From assembly GCF_038007305.1 (NCBI RefSeq), contig NZ_JBBOWV010000001.1, positions 124,001 through 188,000 on the forward strand: 64,000 nt of DNA, read 5' to 3'. Each line of letters starts with the position of its first letter. The first letter of the stretch is position 1. Origin of the DNA: Solibacillus sp. FSL W7-1436 (lineage in GTDB: Bacteria > Bacillota > Bacilli > Bacillales_A > Planococcaceae). The translations under genes and the position numbers were made by a program. The notes below the pieces were generated by a model. That model did not search any database. It saw only the letters and a list, made by a program, of their open reading frames with translations, and was not told the origin of the DNA. This document shows positions 41,867-50,188 of this stretch, one piece after another.

Positions 41867-42367
41867 TTAACGCTCATAAAACAATTCATCGATCAAATTA
41901 TTATTATCGTCATAACATTGTAATGTAAAATGTGTGGAAGTTATTGTCAGAGTCACAAATGACTTTTCTTCGTTCCGGCGTGGCTTCAGTAAGCTGCCCG
42001 GATTGATAAATAATATGTCGTCAATATATTCTGCACCAAGGATATGTGAATGGCCAAAACATACAATTTGTGCGCCAACTTCCTTTGCGCGGTAAATCAG
42101 TTTCATCGGAGAGTTTTTCACATCGTATAAATGCCCGTGTGTCACATACACACGATCTCCATTTACCTGAAACAGCATCTCCTCCAAATAGTTATGGTCA
42201 TGATCACAGTTCCCTTTCACACGCTCCACTCCCTGCAGAGCAGGATGTGAATACGGCAGTTCACTATCACCACAATGGATCACTTTATGCGCATCTGGAT
42301 GGTAGCCCTTTACACGTTCAATGATTTCCTCGTCACCATGTGTATCACTCATAATCAATAGCTTCAT
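41867..42367 (-). CDS. ysnB: YfcE/MJ0936-type metallophosphoesterase
   Basis: A 166-residue calcineurin-like phosphodiesterase: MKLLIMSDTHGDEE, IHCGDSE, VKGNCDHD, VTHGH and CFGHSHILG give the two-metal site. Substrate in the cell unknown; members hydrolyse model phosphodiesters. The start at ATG 42367 is preferred over one four codons earlier, which lies too close to AAAGG. It follows rdgB as in Bacillus. Confidence 0.92.
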   Translation of the reverse strand: MKLLIMSDTHGDEEIIERVKGYHPDAHKVIHCGDSELPYSHPALQGVERVKGNCDHDHNYLEEMLFQVNGDRVYVTHGHLYDVKNSPMKLIYRAKEVGAQIVCFGHSHILGAEYIDDILFINPGSLLKPRRNEEKSFVTLTITSTHFTLQCYDDNNNLIDELFYER

Positions 42368-42473
42368 TCGTATCCACATCCTTTACATTTCTATACTTAG
42401 TTTGACAGCATTGAAACGAAAATTCAATCGTAGTTAAACATTTTTTTACAGTTCCCAGCAATTCCCGAGATTG

Positions 42474-43067
42474 CTATTTCAGAAATTCCGCTAATTGTAA
42501 TGCCAGTTTGCGAATGGCATTACCTCGGTGTGAAATGGCACCTTTTTCTTCGGCAGACAGCTCCGCCATATGTTTTTCCAAAGCAGGCACATAGAAAATC
42601 GGGTCATAGCCGAATCCGTTTGTCCCCTTCTTTTCATGTGCAATTACACCTTCACATGTACCGAATACTGTTTTTGTTTCCATATTCGGACCTGCAATTG
42701 CCAATGCACAGCAAAAACGCGCTGTACGTTCGTCTTCAGGTACGTCCTTCATGTTTTCCAGCACTTTCACCATATTCGCTTCATCGTCATGATCGCCGGC
42801 ATAACGTGCTGAATACACACCAGGTTCACCGTTTAATGCATCGATCGCTAAACCGCTGTCATCTGCAATCACGATTTTGCCAAGCATGTTCGCTAATGTT
42901 TCCGCTTTTAAAATTGCATTTTCTTCAAAAGTTGTACCTGTCTCTTCAATTTCCACATCAGGAGCAACGTCAAACATTGTGACAACTTCATAGCCGAATG
43001 GTCCGAATAATGCTTCAAAGTCTTTCGCTTTTCCTTTATTCTTTGTTGCGATTACTACTTGTTTCAT
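42474..43067 (-). CDS. rdgB: dITP/XTP pyrophosphatase (RdgB/HAM1)
   Basis: This 197-residue housecleaning enzyme removes dITP, ITP and XTP from the nucleotide pool. Motifs: VIATKNKGKAKDFEALF, ENAILKAETLA, VIADDSGLAIDALNGEPGVYSARYAG, GTNGFGYDPIF and SHRGNAIRKL. Its ATG overlaps the end of rph by one base, so the two are co-translated. Confidence 0.96.
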   Translation of the reverse strand: MKQVVIATKNKGKAKDFEALFGPFGYEVVTMFDVAPDVEIEETGTTFEENAILKAETLANMLGKIVIADDSGLAIDALNGEPGVYSARYAGDHDDEANMVKVLENMKDVPEDERTARFCCALAIAGPNMETKTVFGTCEGVIAHEKKGTNGFGYDPIFYVPALEKHMAELSAEEKGAISHRGNAIRKLALQLAEFLK

Positions 43068-43819
43068 TATGCTTCCGCCTTTCCGATCAAGTTTGCGATG
43101 TCGCCTAGTGCTGTTTTTTGTATTTCGATTAGCTGTGCAATTCCCGCTTCTCCCAAATCAAGTAATTCATTCAGTTCTGAACGGCTGAATGTCGCTTCTT
43201 CGCCTGTACCTTGCAACTCCACAAATTCGCCGGCACCTGTCATAATAACGTTCATATCGACTTGTGCTGCTGAATCTTCCACATAGTTTAAATCCAAGAC
43301 TGCGCCAATGTTTTCTAGTTTTCCGACACTCGTTGCAGCTAAATAATCGGTTACTGGGAATTTTACGAACGGCTTGTCAATACCAAGTTTCGCAATTGCC
43401 TGTGTCATCGCTACAAAAGCTCCTGTAATCGATGCAGTACGCGTTCCGCCATCTGCCTGGATCACATCACAGTCGATCCATACTGTTTTTTCACCCAGCG
43501 CTTCTAAATCAACGACAGCACGTAATGCTCGGCCGATTAAGCGTTGAATTTCCATCGTGCGGCCACTTACCTTCCCTGCAGAGCTTTCACGACGTGTGCG
43601 TTGCTCTGTAGCGCGTGGCAGCATGGAATATTCAGCCGTAATCCAACCTTTACCTTGTCCACGTAAAAAACCAGGTACTTTCTCTTCAATCGTTGCATTA
43701 CAAATCACCTTTGTATTACCAACTGTTATTAATACCGAGCCTTCCGGATGCATTAAATAATTATTATCAATTTGAACTGGACGTAATTCATTCACAGCTC
43801 GTAAGTCATGTCTAGTCAT
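43067..43819 (-). CDS. rph: ribonuclease PH
   Basis: RNase PH trims tRNA 3' ends by phosphorolysis. In 250 residues: [42 protein letters not shown] with RR basic residues nearby, [23 protein letters not shown] and [16 protein letters not shown], all typical. ATG 43819 has GAGGAGG 8 nt upstream; a five-residue longer frame lacks it. First gene of rph-rdgB-ysnB. Confidence 0.96.
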   Translation of the reverse strand: MTRHDLRAVNELRPVQIDNNYLMHPEGSVLITVGNTKVICNATIEEKVPGFLRGQGKGWITAEYSMLPRATEQRTRRESSAGKVSGRTMEIQRLIGRALRAVVDLEALGEKTVWIDCDVIQADGGTRTASITGAFVAMTQAIAKLGIDKPFVKFPVTDYLAATSVGKLENIGAVLDLNYVEDSAAQVDMNVIMTGAGEFVELQGTGEEATFSRSELNELLDLGEAGIAQLIEIQKTALGDIANLIGKAEA

Positions 43820-43899
43820 TCGTGACCTCCTCAATTTGTTCGCGCACTTATCTTATCACAATTTAAGGAGGGTCTAAAGCAGAAAAGCAAGACATAGAA

Positions 43900-43938
43900 G
43901 GAAAAAGCTCAAATTAGACAAAATGCCTAATTTGAGCT
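43900..43938 (-). terminator. terminator of racE
   Basis: AGCTCAAATTAG (43906-43917) and CTAATTTGAGCT (43927-43938) form a perfect 12-bp stem; TTTTTCC follows on the minus strand. Confidence 0.9.
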
Positions 43939-43943
43939 ATCAA

Positions 43944-44744
43944 CTATTTTTGGAATGTAATTTTACGGATATCCAATTCACCTTTTTCCAGCCAACGTTC
44001 TGCTATGGAACGGAAAATCGGCACGGATCCAGATGCATGCAGGATATGCTGCGGCGGTTTTTCGTCTGTACGTAATTGTCCTGTATAACTTAAAATCGCT
44101 TCGACATCTTTAGCCGTTTCTTCGGCAGATGACAGGACGTGAACTTGTGAGCCTACTGCTGCCTCAATTTGCTTTTGTAATATAGGATAATGTGTACAGC
44201 CTAAAATGACTGTATCAAATCGCTCATCTTCAAGCGGCTTTAACCCTTTCGCAACGAGGTCATACGAAAATTGGCCTTCGTATTCGCCACTTTCAACAAG
44301 TGGCACAAATGTCGGACAGGCAAGTGGAATTATTTTCGCTTTTGTCGATAATGATTTCACCGCTTCTTCATATGCGCCGCTTTTGATCGTGCCTTCTGTC
44401 GCTAATACGACAACTTCATTGCGCTTTGTCTTTTTTATGGCCGCTCGTGCCCCTGCATTAATAACTCCTAAAACCGGAAATGGCATATGTTTTTGCAGAC
44501 TTTCCAATGCAACGGCAGTCGCAGTATTACATGCAATGACAAGCATCTTCACATTCATCTTTTCGAGTGCTTTTGCCATCTCCCATGTAAAATTGCGGAC
44601 TTCTTGCTTTGTGCGTGGCCCGTAAGGACATCGCGCCGTATCACCTATATAATAAATTGTTTCATTCGGCAAAAGCTCCATAATTGCCTTTGCTACTGTT
44701 AATCCGCCAACTCCGGAATCGATAACACCAATTGGGGCATTCAC
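43944..44744 (-). CDS. racE: glutamate racemase
   Basis: RacE makes D-glutamate for peptidoglycan. The 266-residue protein has GVIDSGVGGLTVAKAIME, IYYIGDTARCPYGPR, the catalytic Cys in MLVIACNTATAVALE and the second Cys in VILGCTHYPIL. It follows a MarR-type gene by 16 nt and ends in its own terminator. Confidence 0.96.
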   Translation of the reverse strand: MNAPIGVIDSGVGGLTVAKAIMELLPNETIYYIGDTARCPYGPRTKQEVRNFTWEMAKALEKMNVKMLVIACNTATAVALESLQKHMPFPVLGVINAGARAAIKKTKRNEVVVLATEGTIKSGAYEEAVKSLSTKAKIIPLACPTFVPLVESGEYEGQFSYDLVAKGLKPLEDERFDTVILGCTHYPILQKQIEAAVGSQVHVLSSAEETAKDVEAILSYTGQLRTDEKPPQHILHASGSVPIFRSIAERWLEKGELDIRKITFQK

Positions 44745-44760
44745 TTGTACCGCCTCTATC

Positions 44761-45204
44761 CTATTTCATTAATAAATGTAGTTTTTGTAATGTTCTTGAT
44801 AATTGTTCAAACTCTTCTGCGTTAAATTCCTGGGTAATATCCCGCAAATAATTTTGACGCTTTAAAATAACTTCCTGGATAATTCTTTCGCCTTCAGGTA
44901 AAAGATGAATCCGTACAACACGTCGATCATTTTCGTCACGGACACGCTGTACCAATTCATTTTTCTCCATCCGGTCCACTAAATCTGTCGTTGTCGAAAA
45001 TGCTAAATACATCTTCGTCGACAAGTCACCGATCGTCATATCACCTGATTCATGCAACCATTGCAATGCAATAAATTGCGGAGGTGTAATCGTATAATTG
45101 CTTAAAATTTCCCGACCTTTTTGTTTAATTAAGTGTGAAATATATCTCAGTTCTTTTTCCAGGATTGCTACAGATTCAGAGCTATGTGTGCTTTGATCTT
45201 TCAT
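44761..45204 (-). CDS. ysmB: MarR-family transcriptional regulator
   Basis: A 147-residue winged-helix regulator: YTITPPQFIALQWLHESGDMTIGDLSTKMYLAFSTTTDLVDRMEKNELVQRVRDENDRRVVRIHLLPEGERI covers the wing and recognition helix (about 40-115), flanked by dimer helices. It occupies the place of YsmB between gerE and racE in Bacillus. Targets unknown. Confidence 0.9.
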   Translation of the reverse strand: MKDQSTHSSESVAILEKELRYISHLIKQKGREILSNYTITPPQFIALQWLHESGDMTIGDLSTKMYLAFSTTTDLVDRMEKNELVQRVRDENDRRVVRIHLLPEGERIIQEVILKRQNYLRDITQEFNAEEFEQLSRTLQKLHLLMK

Positions 45205-45277
45205 CTACTCCATTCACTCCTCGATGCGTTTCATAGTTCTATTTTGAAGTTTTTTTTATAAAATAGCAAGCATCGAA

Positions 45278-45499
45278 TCAGTAAATCGACAATTCCTGTA
45301 GTCTCAATAACTCAAGAATCGCTTGCGTACGACTTGATACACCCAGCTTTTGAATCGTATTGGAAATATGATTACGAACGGTTTTTTCACTAATGCCTAG
45401 CTTAGTTGATATTTCCCGCGTTGAATAGTCCTTTATTAATAGCTCAAAAATCTCGCGTTCTCTTTTTGTTAACAGCGAACGATGCTGCGGACGATTCAT
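45278..45499 (-). CDS. gerE: sporulation regulator GerE
   Basis: GerE is the late mother-cell regulator of spore-coat genes. It is only a LuxR-type DNA-binding domain: 73 residues with LLTKREREIFELLIKDYSTREISTKLGISEKTVRNHISNTIQKLGVSSRTQAILEL. Length and position next to the thioesterase and MarR genes match the Bacillus gene. Confirms a spore former. Confidence 0.96.
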   Translation of the reverse strand: MNRPQHRSLLTKREREIFELLIKDYSTREISTKLGISEKTVRNHISNTIQKLGVSSRTQAILELLRLQELSIY

Positions 45500-45568
45500 T
45501 TTGCAACACCCTCCTATCCTCTTCTTTGTACATTATGTCGAAAATACAAAGCAGGTGAGGGCATTTAA

Positions 45569-46012
45569 CTATTTCCCAAGCAATAATTTTTTTTGCTCTT
45601 CGAGTAAAGGGACACCTTTCCCCGTATTACTGCTTAATTGTACAAGCGTTCCGCGCCCTGTATAGCATACTTCATCTTTTTCATTTTTCACCAAATAATG
45701 CAAATCCATGGAAGATGTGCCGATTGATGCGGTTTTAACAAAAATTGTCAATTCTTCATCGAAGAAAACTTCTTTCAAATAGTCACACTGAATATCTGCC
45801 ACAACGAGCATATTTCCCGTTTCCGATCCTGCAGCAAAATCAAATCCTAATGCTTTAAAATATTCGATGCGTGCATATTCAAAATAGGCAAATACTTTTG
45901 TATTATTCACATGCCCGTACATATCTGTTTCCGAAAACCGCACCTTTACCTTTGTAGAAAATGAAAACCCTGCCATCCATTCTGTTGCATCCTGAATATA
46001 TGTAGCTCGCAT
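45569..46012 (-). CDS. ysmA: acyl-CoA thioesterase, 4-hydroxybenzoyl-CoA type (YsmA-like)
   Basis: A 147-residue hot-dog-fold thioesterase: VKVRFSETDMYGHVNNTKVFAYFEYARIEYF has the catalytic Asp region, then DIQCDYLKEVFFDEELTIFVK. It hydrolyses acyl-CoAs; the natural substrate is not known. Start is ATG 46012 with AAAGGGGG 7 nt upstream; an 18-residue longer frame lacks a site. A FadR-like box overlaps its transcription start, suggesting control with fatty-acid degradation. Confidence 0.9.
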   Translation of the reverse strand: MRATYIQDATEWMAGFSFSTKVKVRFSETDMYGHVNNTKVFAYFEYARIEYFKALGFDFAAGSETGNMLVVADIQCDYLKEVFFDEELTIFVKTASIGTSSMDLHYLVKNEKDEVCYTGRGTLVQLSSNTGKGVPLLEEQKKLLLGK

Positions 46013-46051
46013 GAAAAAACCCCCTTTGTTTAATTCCATCATCATCCCCTG

Positions 46052-46097
46052 ATAATGAATACTCATTCATTATAGCATAATTTGTAAGAAATCTGAA
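46052..46097 (-). promoter_or_regulatory. promoter with FadR-like operator before the thioesterase gene
   Basis: TTCAGA (46092-46097), 17 nt, TATAAT (46069-46074) form the promoter on the minus strand. The site ATAATGA-ATAC-TCATTCA (46052-46069) matches 16 of 18 positions of the Bacillus FadR box (TGAATGA, NTAN, TCATTCA; the four middle bases include two free positions) and covers the start of transcription. Confidence 0.6.
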
Positions 46098-46110
46098 AGT
46101 GATCCAAAAC

Positions 46111-46137
46111 AAAAAGACCCTCACCAAGGTGAGGGTC
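46111..46137 (-). terminator. terminator of the sdhCAB operon
   Basis: GACCCTCACC (46116-46125) pairs with GGTGAGGGTC (46128-46137), then TTTTTG on the minus strand; the loop of two bases suggests a few end pairs open. Confidence 0.88.
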
Positions 46138-46153
46138 AATTATATTCATTCGA

Positions 46154-46930
46154 TTAGTCAACCATGTGGTCAGAACCGAAGAAGTTTTTGAACATTTGAA
46201 CTGTAGTTTCACGGTTAAGTGCTGCGATAGATGTTGTTAAAGGAATACCTTTTGGACAAGCAGCTACACAGTTTTGAGAGTTACCACAGTTTGCAAGACC
46301 ACCGTCGCCCATGATTGCATTTAAACGCTCGTCTTTATTCATTGCACCTGTTGGGTGTGTATTGAATAAACGTACTTGTGATAATGCAAATGGACCGATG
46401 AATGATGCTGATTCAGAAACGTTTGGACATGCTTCCATACAAACACCACAAGTCATACATTTTGATAATTCATAAGCCCATTGACGTTTGCGCTCTGGCA
46501 TACGTGGACCTTCGCCTAAATCATAAGTACCATCGATTGGTACCCATGCTTTAACTTTCTTAAGTGCGTTAAACATGCGCTCACGGTCTACTTGTAAGTC
46601 ACGGATAACCGGGAAAGTTTTCATTGGCTCTAAACGAATTGGCTGAGTTAACTTGTCTACTAATGCTGAACAAGATTGTTGCGGACGTCCATTGATTACC
46701 ATTGAACATGCACCACAAACTTCTTCCAGACAGTTCATATCCCATGATACTGGAGTCGTTTTTTGACCATCAGCAGTAACAGGATATTTTTGAATATGCA
46801 TTAGAGCAGAGATAACGTTCATACCAGGACGGTAAGGAACTTCAAACTTTTCAACGCGTGTAGCACCATTCTCATTGTCTTGACGAACGATTTCTAACTT
46901 AACTGTTCTACCAGTATTTACTGTTTCCAC
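46154..46930 (-). CDS. sdhB: succinate dehydrogenase iron-sulfur subunit
   Basis: SdhB carries three Fe-S clusters between the flavin and the haem of complex II. Cluster Cys sets: CLEEVCGACSMVINGRPQQSC (2Fe-2S), CMTCGVCMEACP and CGNSQNCVAACPKG (4Fe-4S and 3Fe-4S). 258 residues, 16 nt after sdhA, last in sdhC-sdhA-sdhB. Confidence 0.97.
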   Translation of the reverse strand: METVNTGRTVKLEIVRQDNENGATRVEKFEVPYRPGMNVISALMHIQKYPVTADGQKTTPVSWDMNCLEEVCGACSMVINGRPQQSCSALVDKLTQPIRLEPMKTFPVIRDLQVDRERMFNALKKVKAWVPIDGTYDLGEGPRMPERKRQWAYELSKCMTCGVCMEACPNVSESASFIGPFALSQVRLFNTHPTGAMNKDERLNAIMGDGGLANCGNSQNCVAACPKGIPLTTSIAALNRETTVQMFKNFFGSDHMVD

Positions 46931-46946
46931 TGTTTAGTTCCCCCTT

Positions 46947-48692
46947 CTACGCTGAGTAGTCGCGTTTACGTGGTGGAATTAACGAAACGTCTACATCGGC
47001 ATAAGTAATAATTGGTTCGCCCGTTGCCGGATCGAACTTCGCCATAGTTGTTTTTAAGAAGTTTTCATCATCACGTTCAGGGAATTCAGGTTTGAAGTGA
47101 GCCCCACGAGATTCGTTACGTAATAATGCACCCTTAGTCATAACTTTAGCTAAATATAGCATGTTCTTTAACTGACGAGTGAAGTGAGCACCTTGATTCG
47201 ACCATTTTTGCGTGTCGTTAATGTTGATGTTTTCCCAACGCTCTAGAAGCTCAGTTAATTTCGCATAAGTTTCTTCTAATTTTGCGTTTACACGTACAAC
47301 AGTCATGTTGTCAGTCATCCACTCACCAAGCTCTTTGTGTAGTAAGTAAGCGTTTTCTGTACCGTCCATTTTTAGGATAGCTTCCCATTTCTCTGTTTCT
47401 TCCTGTACGCGACGCGTGTAGATTTCTTCAGGTAAATCTTCCGCATGCTTTTTAAGTCCTTTAATGTACTTAACAGCATTTGGACCTGCAACCATACCAC
47501 CGTAAATCGCTGATAATAATGAGTTCGCACCTAAACGGTTTGCACCGTGTTGTGAGTAGTCACATTCACCTGCAGCGAATAAACCAGGGATTTCAGTCAT
47601 TTGGTCGTAGTCAACCCATAATCCGCCCATTGAATAGTGTACCGCCGGGAAGATTTTCATCGGTAATTTACGTGGATCATCACCTACGAATTTCTCGTAG
47701 ATTTCGATAATACCACCTAATTTAATATCTAATTCATGAGGATCTTTATGGGATAAGTCTAAGTATACCATGTTTTCCCCATTAATACCCAATTTTTGAT
47801 TTACGCACACGTCAAAAATCTCACGTGTTGCGATATCACGTGGTACTAAGTTACCGTAAGCAGGATATTTCTCTTCTAGGAAGTACCAAGGCTTACCGTC
47901 TTTATACGTCCATACACGTCCACCTTCACCACGAGCAGATTCAGACATTAGACGGTTTTTGTCGTCTCCAGGAATCGCTGTTGGGTGAATTTGAATCATT
48001 TCACCGTTTGAATATGTTGCACCTTGTTGGTAAACAATCGATGCTGCAGAACCAGTATTGATTACTGAGTTTGTTGTTTTACCGAAGATAATACCAGGAC
48101 CACCTGTTGCCATAATTACAGCATCAGAACGGAATGAGCGAATTTCTTCAGAACGTAAATCTTGTGCTACGATACCGCGGCAAACGCCTTCGTCATCAAG
48201 CACCGCACCAAGGAATTCCCAGTGCTCATACTTCGTAACTAAACCAGCTACTTCGTGTGCACGAACTTGCTCGTCTAGTGCATATAATAATTGTTGACCA
48301 GTTGTCGCACCAGAGAATGCTGTACGGTGCATTAACGTACCACCGAAACGACGGAAGTCAAGTAAACCTTCTGGAGTACGGTTGAACATTACACCCATAC
48401 GGTCCATTAAGTGGATAATACCAGGTGCTGCATCACACATACCTTTAACTGGAGGTTGGTTCGCTAAGAAGTCGCCACCATAAACTGTATCGTCAAAGTG
48501 GATCCATGGAGAATCCCCTTCACCTTTTGTATTAACTGCTCCGTTAATTCCGCCTTGTGCACATACAGAGTGTGAACGTTTAACTGGAACTAACGAGAAT
48601 AATTCAACTTCAGTACCAACTTCAGCTGCTTTAATCGTAGCCATTAAGCCAGCAAGACCGCCACCAACGACGATAACTTTACTTTTTGCCAT
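46947..48692 (-). CDS. sdhA: succinate dehydrogenase flavoprotein subunit
   Basis: SdhA oxidises succinate to fumarate with covalently bound FAD. The 581-residue protein shows the Rossmann motif VVGGGLAGLMATIKAAE, KRSHSVCAQGGINGAV, the active-site Arg region NRLMSESARGEGGRVW and HYSMGGLWVDYDQMT. The His for the FAD link lies in the SHSVCAQGG block. Middle gene of the operon. Confidence 0.98.
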   Translation of the reverse strand: MAKSKVIVVGGGLAGLMATIKAAEVGTEVELFSLVPVKRSHSVCAQGGINGAVNTKGEGDSPWIHFDDTVYGGDFLANQPPVKGMCDAAPGIIHLMDRMGVMFNRTPEGLLDFRRFGGTLMHRTAFSGATTGQQLLYALDEQVRAHEVAGLVTKYEHWEFLGAVLDDEGVCRGIVAQDLRSEEIRSFRSDAVIMATGGPGIIFGKTTNSVINTGSAASIVYQQGATYSNGEMIQIHPTAIPGDDKNRLMSESARGEGGRVWTYKDGKPWYFLEEKYPAYGNLVPRDIATREIFDVCVNQKLGINGENMVYLDLSHKDPHELDIKLGGIIEIYEKFVGDDPRKLPMKIFPAVHYSMGGLWVDYDQMTEIPGLFAAGECDYSQHGANRLGANSLLSAIYGGMVAGPNAVKYIKGLKKHAEDLPEEIYTRRVQEETEKWEAILKMDGTENAYLLHKELGEWMTDNMTVVRVNAKLEETYAKLTELLERWENININDTQKWSNQGAHFTRQLKNMLYLAKVMTKGALLRNESRGAHFKPEFPERDDENFLKTTMAKFDPATGEPIITYADVDVSLIPPRKRDYSA

Positions 48693-48787
48693 GATTATTT
48701 CTCACTCCTCATTAATTGCTAAAAACTTTTACTCATATTCCATTCCATCTAGGATCTTAACTATGTAGTAGTGATCAAGTTAAGGGA

Positions 48788-49402
48788 TTAGACGAATGCT
48801 AAGATAGCAGCAACACCAACGATTGCTAATACAACGAAAATTAACAATGTAACATAAGTTGCGATTCGTTGAGATTTGTTAGATTGCGTAATACCCCAGC
48901 TTACTAAGAACGACCATAAACCGTTCGCTAAGTGGAATGCTGCTGAAACGATACCTAAGATGTAGAATACTAACATTAATGGATTGTCAACGATTTCAAC
49001 CATCATATTGAATTCAACTTCAGCACCTAATGCTTTTTGGATACGTGTTTGGAAAATATGCCACGCAATGAAGATTACAAGGAAAATACCTGTGAAACGT
49101 TGCAATGCAAACATCCAGTTACGGAATGTGCTGAAACGTCCAGTGTTGTATGTTGCAGTGAAAGCAATATACACTCCATAGAATCCGTGGAACATTAATG
49201 GAATATAGATAATAATCCATTCCATCGCTAACAATAACGAGTGTGGAAGTAATTCCATAACACCTGTTGCGTTATTGTAAGTTTCTTCACCGCCAACTGC
49301 TGTGAAGTTCAGAAATAAGTGGAACACCAAGAACAACCCGACAGGAACTACACCTAATAACGAGTGTAAGCGGCGCCATAAAAATTCACGATCTTTCGAC
49401 AA
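48788..49402 (-). CDS. sdhC: succinate dehydrogenase cytochrome b558 subunit
   Basis: SdhC is the five-helix membrane anchor that binds two haems and reduces menaquinone. 204 residues with SKDREFLWRRLHSLLGVVPVGLFLVFHLFLN, MFHGFYGVYIAF and GIFLVIFIAWHIFQTR; His ligands lie in the helices. Start is TTG at 49402 with GGGGGG 8 nt upstream, giving the family N-terminus; the 29-residue upstream extension has no ribosome site. Confidence 0.95.
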   Translation of the reverse strand: MSKDREFLWRRLHSLLGVVPVGLFLVFHLFLNFTAVGGEETYNNATGVMELLPHSLLLAMEWIIIYIPLMFHGFYGVYIAFTATYNTGRFSTFRNWMFALQRFTGIFLVIFIAWHIFQTRIQKALGAEVEFNMMVEIVDNPLMLVFYILGIVSAAFHLANGLWSFLVSWGITQSNKSQRIATYVTLLIFVVLAIVGVAAILAFV

Positions 49403-49511
49403 AACTGTTACCCCCCTTAGTACTTGAAATACACATGCGCAACGCCTCAAAATTGTAAAAGTTGGGATGTTGACTGCGCATTTCATCATGGTACAATATT
49501 ATGACATGTCC

Positions 49512-49540
49512 ATTGTACTCTCAACAGATACTAGCGTCAA
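49512..49540 (-). promoter_or_regulatory. promoter of the sdhCAB operon
   Basis: TTGACG (49535-49540), 17 nt, TACAAT (49512-49517) on the minus strand, about 110 nt before sdhC. Confidence 0.7.
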
Positions 49541-49673
49541 GGCAACGCAGGATATTTTATAATCATTTTAAAGACGGTTTTACGCTGTTTTGAGAACCGT
49601 TTTTTCTGCTTATAACTCATTTCTTCATGAAAGAATGAAAATTATAAGAAAATTTATGAAAGAGGTTTTTTAT

Positions 49674-50090
49674 ATGGAAGGGTACAAAATGAAAACGATT
49701 CCAACTTTTGGCTACGAAATCATTCGTGACCATCTTCTTCCTTCTATTCTGGGAAAGCATGAAGAAGATGTTTTATATTGGGCAGGTAAAGAGATTGCTA
49801 GAAAGTTCCCATTATTTTCAATGGATGAACTGCCTTCATTTTTTATGGAAGCTGGCTGGGGCCAGTTAGTTCTGGAAAAGGAAACGAAGGACGAACTTCA
49901 TTACATACTTATGACAACAGAGGAAGTGCCACTCAATATTGTACAACGTTGTTTCCGTCTTGAAGCCGGCTTTTTGGCAGAGCAGAAACAAAAGCAGCTT
50001 GGCTATTTGACGGAATGCTATGAAGAAAAAGACAATGACAAACATATCGTAAAATTTACGTTAAAATGGGATTTAAAAGAGAAAATTTAG
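49674..50090 (+). CDS. yslB: YslB-family protein (DUF2507)
   Basis: A 138-residue cytoplasmic protein of the YslB family: TIPTFGYEIIRDHLLPSILGKHEEDVLYWAGKEIARKFPL and FRLEAGFLAEQKQK are its blocks, resembling V4R/4VR-like small-ligand domains. Function unknown; in Bacillus it lies between sdh and lysC, as here. ATG 49674 has GAGG 8 nt upstream. Confidence 0.9.
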   Translation: MEGYKMKTIPTFGYEIIRDHLLPSILGKHEEDVLYWAGKEIARKFPLFSMDELPSFFMEAGWGQLVLEKETKDELHYILMTTEEVPLNIVQRCFRLEAGFLAEQKQKQLGYLTECYEEKDNDKHIVKFTLKWDLKEKI

Positions 50091-50142
50091 TCTTCAACTT
50101 ATAATGAGTCCCTATTGCTGAAGCAGTTCAAATTTACTCAAT

Positions 50143-50182
50143 AAAAAAGCTGAAAATGAGCTGCTTCGGCTCATTTCCAGCT
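50143..50182 (-). terminator. terminator of lysC
   Basis: AGCTGAAAATGAGC (50148-50161) pairs with GCTCATTTCCAGCT (50169-50182); TTTTTT follows on the minus strand. Also usable by yslB. Confidence 0.85.
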
Positions 50183-50188
50183 GTTAAT

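Noticed and set aside
42500-42982. 160-residue open frame on the plus strand
   Set aside because: Antisense to rdgB; His/Leu/Arg-rich shadow without family motifs.
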